64,000 nucleotides of DNA. Source: Sphagnum magellanicum. Its lineage: Eukaryota; Streptophyta; Sphagnopsida; Sphagnales; Sphagnaceae. Positions 50,801 to 62,204 of this stretch are shown here, in pieces. The translations under genes and the position numbers were made by a program. Numbering within the stretch: the stretch's first letter is position 1; every line of letters begins with the position of its first letter. The stretch spans positions 18,563,061 to 18,627,060 of the forward strand of contig CM038912.1 of assembly GCA_021904315.1 (NCBI GenBank). Direction: 5' to 3'. The notes below the pieces were generated by a model, which saw nothing but the letters and a program-made list of their open reading frames with translations, made no database searches and was not told the DNA's origin.

Positions 50801-52569
50801 TAACTACATGTGTTTTTTCCTAATGAAGTTATTAATCTAGGACCAATTGTTAATTGACAATTTGACACTTTTTATTCATTATAGGTATTTAAGAAAGGGT
50901 GCCTTATAAAAATGGAAATTGTGATACCAAGAGTGAGCCACCAAATAATGCATTTACCCAAATAAAACAACAAGAAAACATATTTAACAAAAGGGGCAAC
51001 AATGTAGTCAATTGAGAATGATCATGCAAATGACAATTTGGCTAATCCTATTGTAAATTTGATATCATGCAATGTAATCACTATAAACATACTAGGGCTT
51101 CACATTACCAATGATAATCAATTGACATAAGGTCAAAATATTAATATATTCCAAATTTACTTGTGCAAATTATCTAAAAGAAAATTAATTGTTAAACATT
51201 GGTAATCTAAGATCATTATTGTCCATGAAATCATTTCCACTCCATTAATTCTAGAATATGAAATTTAATTGTCACCTATTAAAACACTAACATTTATGGC
51301 ATCCATGATGTCCTTTTTGGCACCTTTCTTTGCATCAAACACAATTTTTTTGGACTTTTCCAACATCCCCCATGTCTTTCGTATTGGGCTTCCCAATGAC
51401 CCCTAGTTTTAAAATATATATAACGTAAAATATTTTTGACCCTAATGCTTGTAACATCCCCTATGTGTTTCTTGGTGCCTTTGGTATCCTTTAACATTGT
51501 ATCCATTGCCCTCAAGGCTTCAACCTTCAACATCTTGGTGCCCCCAATTGCTCAAAAAAATAATTCCATGTCCAACTTAATTCACCCAATGTTTCCAACA
51601 TGTCTTTTTGACACCCCATTATTGTTTGTTGCAATTTTATCATTCCTTATTGGCATTTTTGTTTTTTTTTTGTTGTTCCACATCTTTTGTCATCATTAGC
51701 ATTGTCTGGGTGTGTTTTTGTTGTTGACCAAATGTAGGACAACAAACCAAAATGCCCCATCAATTTGATTTTTTACTACAGATGTTCACATTTTGAATGT
51801 TTATCATGTCAACATCTCATCTTGGGTTGTCCTTTCAAATCCTTGACCTAGCAACAATCATAGTGGTTTAAAAGTTCCAAAAAAATTGGAGTTATTAGAG
51901 AAGTTGGATCTTCATTAATTATAAAAATATCAAAGTTTAAGTTTAAGTTCATTTTTTTTCCCTATGGATTATCTATTTTGAAAAGGAAAAAAAATTAGAA
52001 GGGGAAGAAAAATTACCCATTCTAGGGAGAAGGTGGTTATAAAGGGAAAATTAAGATGTTCCTCCCCCCAAGTCATGTGTGAAGATGATATTAAAAGATT
52101 GTTGAATGCCACTTCCAACAACATATTAATGAATTTGATGTTTAAAATGAGTTTATTAAGTTTAATTAACTTCCCAAACATAACATTGATAAAATTAATG
52201 TAAACTTACCAACTTTGATAAAAGGTATTGATGGATATTTCAATTTTATCAATGATAATTTAATATGATTTTAATTTTGATTAAAAGGTTTCCACTAAAG
52301 TACTACAAAAACCTTTTAAGTTTAAATTTAATTTTTTACGTTTTTATGTTTTATTTATTCAATAGAATATGATTAATGTATATTTAATATATTTTTCTTA
52401 ATTTTCATTATAAAAATTTTAAATGAAAATATAAATGTGTTAATTATTTAAATTTTCAATATTTTAATTAAAATTTTGAGACTAAAATGGAATTTGATAT
52501 TAATTTATTTGTAATTTTGATTTTTAATATAAACCAAAAGGTACCATCATGTTAAATTCAATGTTATTA
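50801..52569. other. AT-rich sequence, no gene
   Basis: Frames 51294-51533 (minus) and 51436-51699 (plus) overlap on opposite strands and neither has a recognised motif. Phrases GTATCCTTTAACATTGT and GGCACCTTTCTTTG-like words hint at a decayed transposon coding region, but I cannot name it. Confidence 0.35.
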
Positions 52570-53830
52570 TTTGTTGGAATTATGAACATTATGAAAATTA
52601 ATCAATATCAAGTCTATTGAGGAATGTATTATGGATAGAGATTGTGGTTTAATGGTTTAGAATATACCAAAATATGTCGTTGGACTTTCATTTGAATAGA
52701 ATGTTGAATTTATGACACCTAGAACAATTTGTAATCATAATGTGTAGGTCAAGAACTTTAATTAAAATTCATCTTTCAAAACATTAATAATGCATTATTG
52801 GGCATAGACATGCTAAAGTAGGCCAATTGGTGGTCCTTGCTCAAAAAATAAAAGTAGACGAAGAGTAAAATTTGCATTTTTTAATTATAAGGCTTTTAGC
52901 AATGCTACAAATTTTAGAATATATTGTTAAATAAAAAATTGGTGATATATTGTTTAACATTGATTTTGTCACAAGACATGTACAAAGCTATTTTAGTTTA
53001 TATATTCATATTATGTGCACAATTTTGTAAGAATGATCAAATGGCATTTGGCATGCATAATGTCTTGTAAACACTCATAAATGTTTATTAAATTATGTTA
53101 AAGATTGATTTCACAAAACAACAATACGTCAAATCTGGATTTTAAACATACTATTATTTGCAAGGATATATGCCTTTTTAAGCATTATTTGATCACTTTT
53201 CTTTTGTATTATTATGTCTTTGATGTAATAATACATAATCTGTATTATGGATATAGATTGTGGTTTAATGGTTTAAAATACACCAAAATATGTCATTGGA
53301 CTTTCATTTGAAATAGAATGTTGAATTTATGACACCTAGAACAATTTGTAATCATAATGTGTAGGTCAAGAACTTTAATTAAAATTCATCTTTCAAAACA
53401 TTAATAATGCATTATTGGGCTTAAACATGCTAAAGTAGGCCGATTGGTGATCCTTGCTCAAAAAGTAAAAGTAGATGCATGAAAAGTAGAGTTTGCATTT
53501 TTGAATTTTAAGGCTTTTAACAATGTTACAAATTTTAGAATATATTTTAAATAAAAAATTGGTGATATATTGTTTAACATTGATTTTGTCACAAGACATG
53601 TACAAAGTTATTTTAGTTTATTTATTCAAATTATGTGCACAATCTTGTAACAATGATCAAATGGCATTTGGCATGCATAATGTTTTGTAAACACTCATAA
53701 TTCTTTATTAGATTATATTAAAGATTGATTTCATAAAATAATAATATGTCAAATCCGGATTCTAAACATAATATTATTTGCAAGGATATATGCCTCTTCA
53801 ATCACTTTTCTTTTATATTATTACATCTTC
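52570..53830 (+). repeat. Two tandem copies of a roughly 616-bp unit
   Basis: Unit 1 starts at about 52626 and unit 2 at about 53242, a period of about 616 bp. Both contain TTGTGGTTTAATGGTTTA, GACACCTAGAACAATTTG, TAATCATAATGTGTAGGTC, CATTAATAATGCATTATTGG, ACAAGACATGTACAAAG and TTATTTGCAAGGATATATGCC. Identity by eye is about 90 percent. A more diverged inverted copy lies at 19180-19510. Non-coding. Confidence 0.85.
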
Positions 53831-55469
53831 AAATTTGTTTACCATTTGCTTCATCTTTTTAAATAGTTTGACAAATATGTAGGTTTTAGGTGTTTAGGTT
53901 TTTTTTTCTTTTGCAAAATAAATGCCCATACCATTTTAAACATGTTTTTAGAAGTATAAAGGGGTTGATATTAGAAGGCATATGCTATATAGTAATGGTG
54001 TGATCAAATTATCAAAACACATATCAAAATTTCTTTTTAGCCAAAAAGAAAAATACATAGGAGGAACATTGAGGAGAATAGTAGATCCTTTTTTTTGGTC
54101 CATTAATTCTTTCAATCATTTCTTTTCAAATAATGCACACATAATGAAGTGGACATCATTTATTGTGTAACAACTTAAGTGAATACAAACCATAATGAAG
54201 GAGAAAAAATATGTGCTTGTTTAAACATAAAAAATCTCGTGACAAAAAAATGTTCATTCAAAAATCACAATCTATGTGATAAAAACACAATTCTACACAA
54301 TTATGATATCTTTAATTTTATGATCAACATTATTCATTATCATTTGTGTTCATTGGATCGTTATTAAATTCATAAAATGGTTTCACATTTCCTCCCTCTT
54401 GCATTTTGTGCATATAACTCCCACATAATATATACATAATTGTAAAAAATCATATAAATTTATATAATTTTTAATCTATGAAACAAAAAAAGAAGTAAAG
54501 AGGAGATCAAGTACCATGCATAATATCGAAACAACTTCATCATAGTTGTTTCTACTTACTATTGCATAGGCATTTTTGCCTTCTCACTTTTTGCATTAAC
54601 ATATGTTCCTTTGTTAACAATCTTTTGAACAATGTCAATATATCCATTTAAAACTTAATTAAACAACACATGTTTATATATGCCAATGATATGACATGTT
54701 AAAATAACCTTGATATAAATGAATTTTGGCCAAAGGGTAATAATGATATGATGTAATTTCAGACATATAATAAATCTTCCTTATTTGTGCCAAGACTAAA
54801 AACATTAGAAAAACAAGATATGTTTGCAAAAAAAATAAAACAAAAAAACAAAAAAAATAACAAGCAAGTAAACAAAGAGATTTTTCTTACTTGCAAGGAG
54901 GCAAGTGAGTTAGATTTTATCAATGTTAAATCCTACAAAAAAAAATTAATAATTTAAACCCAAAAAAATGCACCCTTTCATCTTGCTACAAGAAAACATA
55001 AAGAAAAAAATCACGACAATAAGCATGGTGCTTATCATCAATGCCACAACCTTGTTGCAATTATTATTAAAGAAAACAAACAACAATGACAACTATGGTG
55101 TTCATCATCGCTACTACAAGGTATTTACAACAACAACAAAAAATAAAATGATTATGACAAGTCACAATTTGTTGTTGTGTGGAACTTGTGTGTTTTTTTA
55201 ATTAATTACATGTTGTAGTTCCTTTTCATCAAGTTTTTTTTCTTAATGAAACTTTTGATGACAATGAGTTGCAAGTCCTTATTAATGTCATCTTGTTGCT
55301 TATGAGAAAGAAAGAGGGAGAATTTGACTATGCAATGAGATGGTGGTCAAAAAAGGATGGATGGGTGGTCAATGTTAGAGGAGCAACAAGAATAGGAAAC
55401 AAATAACAACATGAGGAGTAATGGCACTTGGGTGTTGAAAGGCAATGGAAAAATTAAGGAGGCCGCTTG
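53831..55469. other. AT-rich sequence, no gene
   Basis: Short frames without motifs (53982-54170, 54179-54367, 54968-55201). Poly-A-rich runs near 54830-54870. Nothing further is visible. Confidence 0.4.
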
Positions 55470-55625
55470 TTTGGTTAGTAGGTAAGTTAAGTTAATAGGT
55501 AAATGTGGTAGTTATACTTAAGGTCAATAGCAAGGATAGTTAGTAGGTAGGAAGGGTCAATAGGTAAATAGGGTTAATAAGTAGGAGGGGTTTTAGGTAA
55601 GTAGGGTCAGTAGATTGGAAAAAGG
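55470..55625 (+). repeat. Degenerate GTAG/GTAA repeat
   Basis: Irregular units TTAGTAGGTAAG, TAATAGGTAAAT, AGTAGGTAGGAAGGGTC and AGGTAAGTAGGGTCAGTAG. Same vocabulary as 14590-14635. Not the plant telomere repeat TTTAGGG. Confidence 0.55.
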
Positions 55626-57232
55626 GGGGAAAATAAAGGAAAAATAAAGGGACTTTTTTCCATTTTTGTTCTTAAATCAAGCTAGAACCCAACCTACAAT
55701 CATCAAAACATTTGGTTGGGTTTTGCCCCAATGAAACCTAAAATGGGTTTTTCCCAACTTGTGTGTTGGTGGGTGTTAATTCACTTTGGCTAAGAATATC
55801 AAACTAACAAAATCACATACATGAAAACATGCACACAAAGTAAAGTCAAACCTACTTACAAACTTGCATGAGTATAATAAGCCCAAGCACAATTTTAAAG
55901 TAACAAAATTGGCATCAACCACACCTCACACCCCTATAATGTCTTGGAATCTTATAACCAAAAGTTGAAATTACAAAAACATACAATGGGAATAAAGCCC
56001 CTAAACTCACAAAATAACTATGATTTTGTTCATATTAAGTTGAGTTCTAATCAAAAAAAAAATTCTATAAAAATTTAATATATTATAATAAAAACTTGAT
56101 TTGCTTTTCCTCAAATTACTTTTGCCCCACTCAAGTTGAGTGTACTAGAATATACAACCAAAATATATGGGAAGTAGTCTTGTGGCTACAATATTTTCTT
56201 ATGCATTTGGTGTGCCTACTGTAACCAAAATCTTGAAAGTAAATTCCATGGAGATTGGTTGACCTATGGGTCAATCTTGCCTTAATCTTCATGTGTATGA
56301 TTCTTTAATTGAACTTAACTAATAGATGTTCCAAAGGGAAGAATAACACAAACAAGAACGTTCCACCAATATAGGGATTTTATTGTTGCATCAAAGGTAG
56401 TTGGTGCAACTAATTGTTATGCATGTATGAACTTCAAAGCTGAAAGAAAATTTGTACAACAAAACAACACATGTGTGATAACTTTGCCCAAACACAAGGA
56501 TTATGGTGCCATGCCCCTTCCACTATTATTATTAGCAAAAATAACGAAAAATATGGTGAAATTTAAACTTGTACCTGAATCTGCAACTGCCATTATAACT
56601 ATGGCAACAACATGTGATTAGGAGCAAGTACTATGCTTATTACCTCCCAAGGAACTTGACAACATTCTCACCATTTTTAGTGTCAAACATTTCACAAAAT
56701 TCTACAACAACAAATTAAAAATTGTCCCCATTTAACATTTAATTCACCTCCATCCCCAACATCCAATTGTTGCAATGAGGGTGGGCAAAACCAATTTCTC
56801 TCAACACATGGTAATGCAATGTAGTTCCAAAAAGGTGCTTTAGCTTAAACTCGCATGATAGCATAAACTCAAATGGGTGTCAAACATGAAACAAGTTTAT
56901 AACAAAATGTGGAAGGATGACAATATCTATAAATAAAGGCAATTTAAACATGATGGTCAAAATGTGAATAAGTGTCTAGAGGAAAAATAACTTTTCCATT
57001 ATGCTCCAATGGCTAGCCATTAAACCCAAAACAAACATCATCAATAGATATTTTAGTCTTGTCCCAAGTCCTATGCACTAAGCAATTGTATGAAAAGTTG
57101 CACAATTTTCGTTCTTCTTATAAACACAATTGTCCAATTTGAAAAACTCATTCAAATGACATTCCCCTTGGATTGAACTTTTGTGGCATACACCAAGAAT
57201 GAAGATATTTATTTTGGGGGTTTAGATTTGCA
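55626..57232. other. AT-rich sequence, no gene
   Basis: Frame 56427-56621 (64 codons) has no known motif. Nothing else is supported. Confidence 0.35.
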
Positions 57233-57427
57233 CATAGTTATGACATTCTTCATTTTGCACATTAAAATTCTTTAAAATTCTTCATTTAGCACCTTGTCAT
57301 AACATTCTTTACCCGCGAATGTTTACCAAATTACACTGGTTTATCTATAAATTTTTTAAAAATTCTTTAAAATTCTTGCTTCTTTGGGCTTCCATAACAT
57401 TCTCGCACCAAGAATGTCATAACTATG
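57233..57427 (+). mobile_element. hAT-like MITE, 195 bp, copy 1
   Basis: Terminal inverted repeats CATAGTTATGACATTCTT / AAGAATGTCATAACTATG (18 bp, perfect). Flanked by a perfect 8-bp target duplication GATTTGCA (57225-57232 and 57428-57435). The 8-bp duplication and the CA...TG ends point to the hAT superfamily. Non-coding, with internal inverted copies of TIR-like sequence. Confidence 0.92.
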
Positions 57428-57736
57428 GATTTGCATACAAAAATCTACCTTGATAATATACCAAATGGTTATTAAGTTGGGCGTTTCAAAGCCAACCCTT
57501 ATGGATAACATACACGTGTTAGCAACAAAATAACTAGGGAAATTGATAACCAAGTTTATCATTTAAACAATAATGTAACAATATAATTGGGTTTTAAAAA
57601 AATCCAAATCTAGTTATTTGATCCGCTTTGTCAAACCAAAAAAAATTTCATGCCTCTGAAAACTTCCCCCTCTCCCAACTTTCCCCCCTTTATGTTATGA
57701 GAAAAAACAAAAACATTTGCCAACATTGGAACTTGT

Positions 57737-58560
57737 CACACCCTTAAGTTCGTCTTAAGGCATTGGGAAATAAACCTTTAAGTCGATGGTAATGCTCCAA
57801 AAAGGGTAAAAAGAAAGAAAACTTGGGGGCATGTTCCCTAGCTCCTTGCATTTAGAAAAGATTTGAAATGGGACTAAGACAATATGATAATCATAAGAAT
57901 ATCATGGACAAGTCACCTCCACAAGTAAAACAATGTAGGTGGTTAATGCAAATGGAATTGACTTTTCATCACAAACTTGTTTTGGATTCATTACACTCGC
58001 ATGATCGATACTTGGAAATAAATCACCACCCTTCTTCCTTACAAATAATTTTTTTGATTGGTGGTGAAGGTTGCATCAAAATGGTTAAGATCCTTGCAAC
58101 TCCCAAATGTAATTCCTAAATTCCGAAGTTATGAATCATGTGGTTTTATGGGGTCATAAAATTTCCATATTAATTTTGATTAAAAATTTTCACATTACAA
58201 AGTTGTAATTTTTGACAAGATCTTTCCAATGACATGTTGCACACCTCAATCAAAGGTCATCTGATCCATGTTCCTAGGTTTTAATGGTCAAGAATCAAAT
58301 TGTGAATTTGATTCATGACCTTTCTTTTGGCCATAATTTTCAACTCAGAACTCCAAATATTGCAAAGTGCGAATCCACTTTTGATATTTACACTTCAAGA
58401 CCTTTACAATAATGTATTGGGGACTTAATTTATTATTTACATTTTTGTCCCAAAAATTCAAAACACTTTGAAACTCCAACTTTCAAAATGATTTTCACTT
58501 TAAAATGCTTGGGGCTCACTTCTATCCCACACTTGTGCAAGTGTGCATGAATCTTAGGAT
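57737..58560 (+). repeat. GC-rich-family repeat, old AT-drifted copy C
   Basis: Aligned landmarks with 11765-12595: GGGACTAAGAC (GGGATTAGAC), CAAAGTTGTAATTT (CAAAGTTGTAGTTC), TTTTAATGGTCAAGAATC (TTTTAGTGGTCGGGAGTC), AATTTGATTCATGACC (AATTTGATTCCCGGCC), TTCAAGACCTTTACAA (TTCCAAGACCTTTCCAA). Differences are mainly C-to-T and G-to-A at former CpG or CHG sites. It starts near TGTCACACCC at 57737. The frame 57868-58119 has no protein motif. Confidence 0.65.
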
Positions 58561-59199
58561 CTTCTTCCTTGGGTTGTTAATATTTTTTGGGTTGTAAAAG
58601 GTTATATTAAATGGGTTCAAAACCAATTGTTCATAAAACATAACATGAAAAAAAAATACTACATAATTTGTAATGTATCTTAAGAATGAAATAAAAATAC
58701 AAGGAAAGGTGTTACAGGGCTTGTAATCATTGTTGTAGTGCTACATGTTGCCTATCGCTTACCACCTACCTTGTTGCAAGCAAACAAAGGTAATAAAATA
58801 GATTTAAAATCATGAAAAGGGGCGTTGCAACTTATATTACTTTCATTACTTCATGTAGGTTACCACCTACCATCCTATTGATTTGCAATTAAAGTGGTTG
58901 TTTTTTCAATCATGAAAAAACTATTTACTATAGGAAGTACAAAGTCATTGTTGCAATAATGAATTATATTGGCTGCTATATGTTTTTCTTTATAAAATTT
59001 AGAATGTACATTTAGAAATATACATAATTTGTTGTAACGATAGTATAATATAAAAGTTCTTTAAAATTAATACTTACCAAATGGCCATATGTAAATTGCA
59101 TTGTTTGGATCATATGATTAATATTTTCTCACATGACATGCATAATAGGCCTTAGTATGTTGAATTTTTGGGGAAGTTCTAATGTGTTATTTGTGGTCC
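58561..59199. other. AT-rich sequence, no gene
   Basis: Nothing coding is visible. GGTGTTACAGGG near 58710 could be the end of an LTR that started with TGTCACACCC at 57737, but I cannot confirm it. Confidence 0.35.
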
Positions 59200-59460
59200 A
59201 CTTTCAATGCATGTTCCAACAAATGAGCTTTTGGGTTGCATTCAAGAAACCAATGGATGTATGACTAATTCTTGCAAATTCAAATCCCCCCATATTGAAT
59301 GAGCTTTTGGAGTGCACTTGAATGGTGAATAGACATACATCTATTCTTGCAAGTTCCAGCACCTCATAAATGAAGCTCTTGGAGGGCATTCAATTGGTTA
59401 GTAGATGTAGGTAGTTATTACAAGTTCAAATTTGGACAAGGGGAATGCAAGCTACGTATA
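59200..59460 (-). pseudogene. LRR remnant
   Basis: On the minus strand it holds about three to four decayed copies of the same 70-odd-base module as the LRR locus at 62.2-64.0 kb: AATGAGCTTTTGG.GTGCA, then AATAGATGTAGGTA, then TTCTTGCAAGTTC. Frames are broken. It is probably a displaced 3' piece of the same resistance-gene-like locus. Confidence 0.6.
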
Positions 59461-60615
59461 CAATGTAGACAAAATATTATCACAATTTGACAAATTTCAA
59501 CACTTGTCCATGTTTGACGCATGATGAGGATATTTAGAAGATATTTTTTTATGAAGGGTTCATTCACAATTTGAGTTCCAAAAAAAGGAATAAGAATTCC
59601 AACATTTCTTAGGGCTACTTTTTTAAATAACAATTACATGGAAAAAAATATTGAATGAACAAAATTGAATAGCCCAAGATAAGATAATTCATGTGGTGCG
59701 AGATTTTTCAAATGCATACATAATTGTGCATCAATATTTTGGTTTACAAGTACACATATGACATATGCTTTGTACTAGAAATTTTGAGCTTAATGGATAT
59801 AGACAACTAACAAATTAGGATAAACAAATGAGTCTTCTCCCTTGCGACCATATGGTTCAAAATTTCAAACCTTTGAAATTTAGATATGATTTTTTTATTC
59901 ATCAAGTTCACCCAATGAACACATACTTGCTTTACACAAAACAAGTTTTTCTTGTACAAAATGTTTGAAATCAATTTGCATGATTTTTTACTTTCCTTTT
60001 CATTACTCAAAAAATGAAGTTTTAAAAAATTAATATATTTAGTTTAAAGATTTCAAAAAGACATTTACATAATATCCAAAATAATTGAATTTTTTATTAA
60101 TATAATAAAACATCATTTTATTTATTAACATACAACAATCCACTACAATTGTTATCATTTCAATAAAATAAAACTTCAAAGTTGAACTTCCAAGTCCTTT
60201 AAAAAGTTACACATTCCTTTTTGGAACTTTCATTGTGAACGGATTTTGAAAAGTTACAATAGATGATGGTTTATATTTTAAAACTCATCATTATGTTATG
60301 GAATTGGTGCACATATTAATGATTTAATTGTTCAAAAAAACATTATTATGATTTATAGGGCCTTTAATAGTCATTATAATTATAATAAATTAGTTGCAAA
60401 GTACCAATTTTAATTGAAAATTTGTCCCTGAAATTTTACCCATATAAAATGACAACCATTAAAAAAAAATTCCCCATCAAAGCTTTCCAAATTTCTTGAA
60501 GTCATGGAGATCATGTAACCAAAAAAGGAGGGTGCACAATCTAATCGAACACCCTGGCAAGACACAGACCCTCAATGGAGCTTAGATTTCTGAGGTCCCG
60601 AAACTGAATCGCGGC
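59461..60615. other. AT-rich sequence between LRR remnant and MITE copy 2
   Basis: Small minus frames (59418-59633, 59807-60010) have no motif. From about 60520 the composition becomes more GC-rich and leads into the unassigned region that MITE copy 2 interrupts. Confidence 0.35.
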
Positions 60616-60810
60616 CATAGTTATGACATTCTTGGTGCGAGAATGTTATGGAAGCCCAAAGAAGCAAGAATTTTAAAGAATTTTTAAAAAATTTATAGAT
60701 AAACCAGTGTAATTTGGTAAACATTCGCGGGTAAAGAATGTTATGACAAGGTGCTAAATGAAGAATTTTAAAGAATTTTAATGTGCAAAATGAAGAATGT
60801 CATAACTATG
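60616..60810 (-). mobile_element. hAT-like MITE, 195 bp, copy 2 (opposite orientation)
   Basis: Same 18-bp terminal repeats and same length as copies 1 and 3, reversed. Perfect 8-bp target duplication ATCGCGGC (60608-60615 and 60811-60818). Its inner end supplies an ATG at 60781 that opens a frame into the flanking sequence. Confidence 0.92.
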
Positions 60811-60818
60811 ATCGCGGC

Positions 60819-61350
60819 CTTTACCTTCTCTCTCTTTCAGACCCTGTTCAAGACTCAATCGAAATGCACACTTAGATCTTCAAACCTGCACAATTTGCAT
60901 TCTTGCAGCATTCATCATTCTGATCAGGGGACTCAGAACTTTGAATTTTATTCACAGAATGTACAGACAATCGAGACACATCCGCCCAGCATTCCTCTCA
61001 GATCCTACCAGCTCGTGCAAAAGAACTTTAAGCTTCCTCTAATTTCTAATCTCACTCCGTTATTCCCTCACATTGTGCTTCCTGATGCCAAACGCAAGTA
61101 CTTAGCTGGCTACTGGCATAACGGAAAATTCTGTAACCAGACCAATATTCCTCAAAACCAACCGATCTACCTCACTCTGTGTACGTCTAGCACACTCTGT
61201 CCTCTCCTCTCCAACAACAGGATCTCTCAAAAACCTGCCACCTATTCTGCAGTTCTCTCCTTCGCACTATATTATCTACCATTCTACAACCTTCTTCCTA
61301 GCCTCTTAGTTGTTAGCTCCTTCACCGCCATGCACTCTCCACCGCCTTAA
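60819..61350 (+). CDS. Unassigned open frame in a GC-shifted block
   Basis: The sequence 60819-61348 stays open for about 175 codons in an otherwise AT-rich setting, ending HSPPP and TAA. The only upstream in-frame ATG I see is inside MITE copy 2, so the present start is accidental. The true start, if any, lay elsewhere before the insertion. The peptide is rich in Ser, Leu, Pro and Thr, with a hydrophobic stretch near the end (AVLSFALYYLPFYNLLPSLL). I recognise no domain. It may be part of a gene, or a non-coding transposon segment such as an LTR that happens to be open. TTCTCTCTCTTTCAG just before 60840 would also serve as a splice acceptor. Confidence 0.25.
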
Positions 61351-61922
61351 GTCATAATTGCAGCGCCTCCTCAAACCATAATTGTGTGTCGTCTCCCTTA
61401 TGCGCGATGATCCTCCTTAATCCTTCAGAAGTAGCCGTCATGCATATTCTGCAATAAATGAGAGTGATGCGCAACCAAATCAGTGATGCTTGCAAAAATC
61501 AGAATCAGAGGCAGTATAACTCCATTGTGCGGTGACCCATTGTTCGGTCACAATCAATCATGTGAATTTAAATTTTTGTCCATTATTAGATTATGTCACA
61601 ATAATGATGATGATTATGAATTTTTGAGGTTGTAAGATGTTCTTCCATTAAAGATGTACTTGGACCAAATATATTTTTAATCATTTGACAACAATAAATT
61701 GGATTTTCAAAATTAATAAAAAATGTTGTCATGTAAGGGTTTTTTTTAAACCTTTATAAATTTATTGGTGTACCTTTACAATATAAAAGTGCAATTATGA
61801 ATCAATTAAATATTCATGATTTTTATCACATATTTTTGTTTTCAAACCCAAGTCATTTCTATGCGATCTCTACAATAATTGAAAATGAATGTAATCTGAT
61901 TGACACAATATATAATTATAAT
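61351..61922. other. Flank without recognised gene
   Basis: GC content falls back to AT-rich after about 61560. No coding content. Confidence 0.4.
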
Positions 61923-62117
61923 CATAGTTATGACATTCTTCATTTTGCACATTAAAATTCTTTAAAATTCTTCATTTAGCACCTTGTCATAACATTCTTT
62001 ACCCGCAAATGTTTACCAAATTACACTGGTTTATCTATAAATTTTTTAAAAATTCTTTAAAATTCTTGTTTCTTTGGGCTTCCATAACATTCTCGCACCA
62101 AGAATGTCATAACTATG
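61923..62117 (+). mobile_element. hAT-like MITE, 195 bp, copy 3
   Basis: Near-identical to copy 1. The differences I see are single C/T or G/A changes such as ACCCGCGAATG to ACCCGCAAATG and TTCTTGCTTC to TTCTTGTTTC. Perfect 8-bp target duplication ATTATAAT (61915-61922 and 62118-62125). Confidence 0.92.
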
Positions 62118-62204
62118 ATTATAATTTTCTTTAAAATCCTACACCTTATAATCTACATTTAGTCAACAACTTAAGCTTTTGACATGCATTAAATTCCCCA
62201 AAAT

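Noticed and set aside
51294-51699. Overlapping 79- and 87-codon frames on opposite strands
   Set aside because: No motif, AT-rich context, mutual overlap. I could not tell a transposon fragment from chance.
55470-55625. Interstitial telomere repeat
   Set aside because: Units are GTAGGTAAG / GTAGGGTCAG-like, not TTTAGGG or a known plant variant in tandem.
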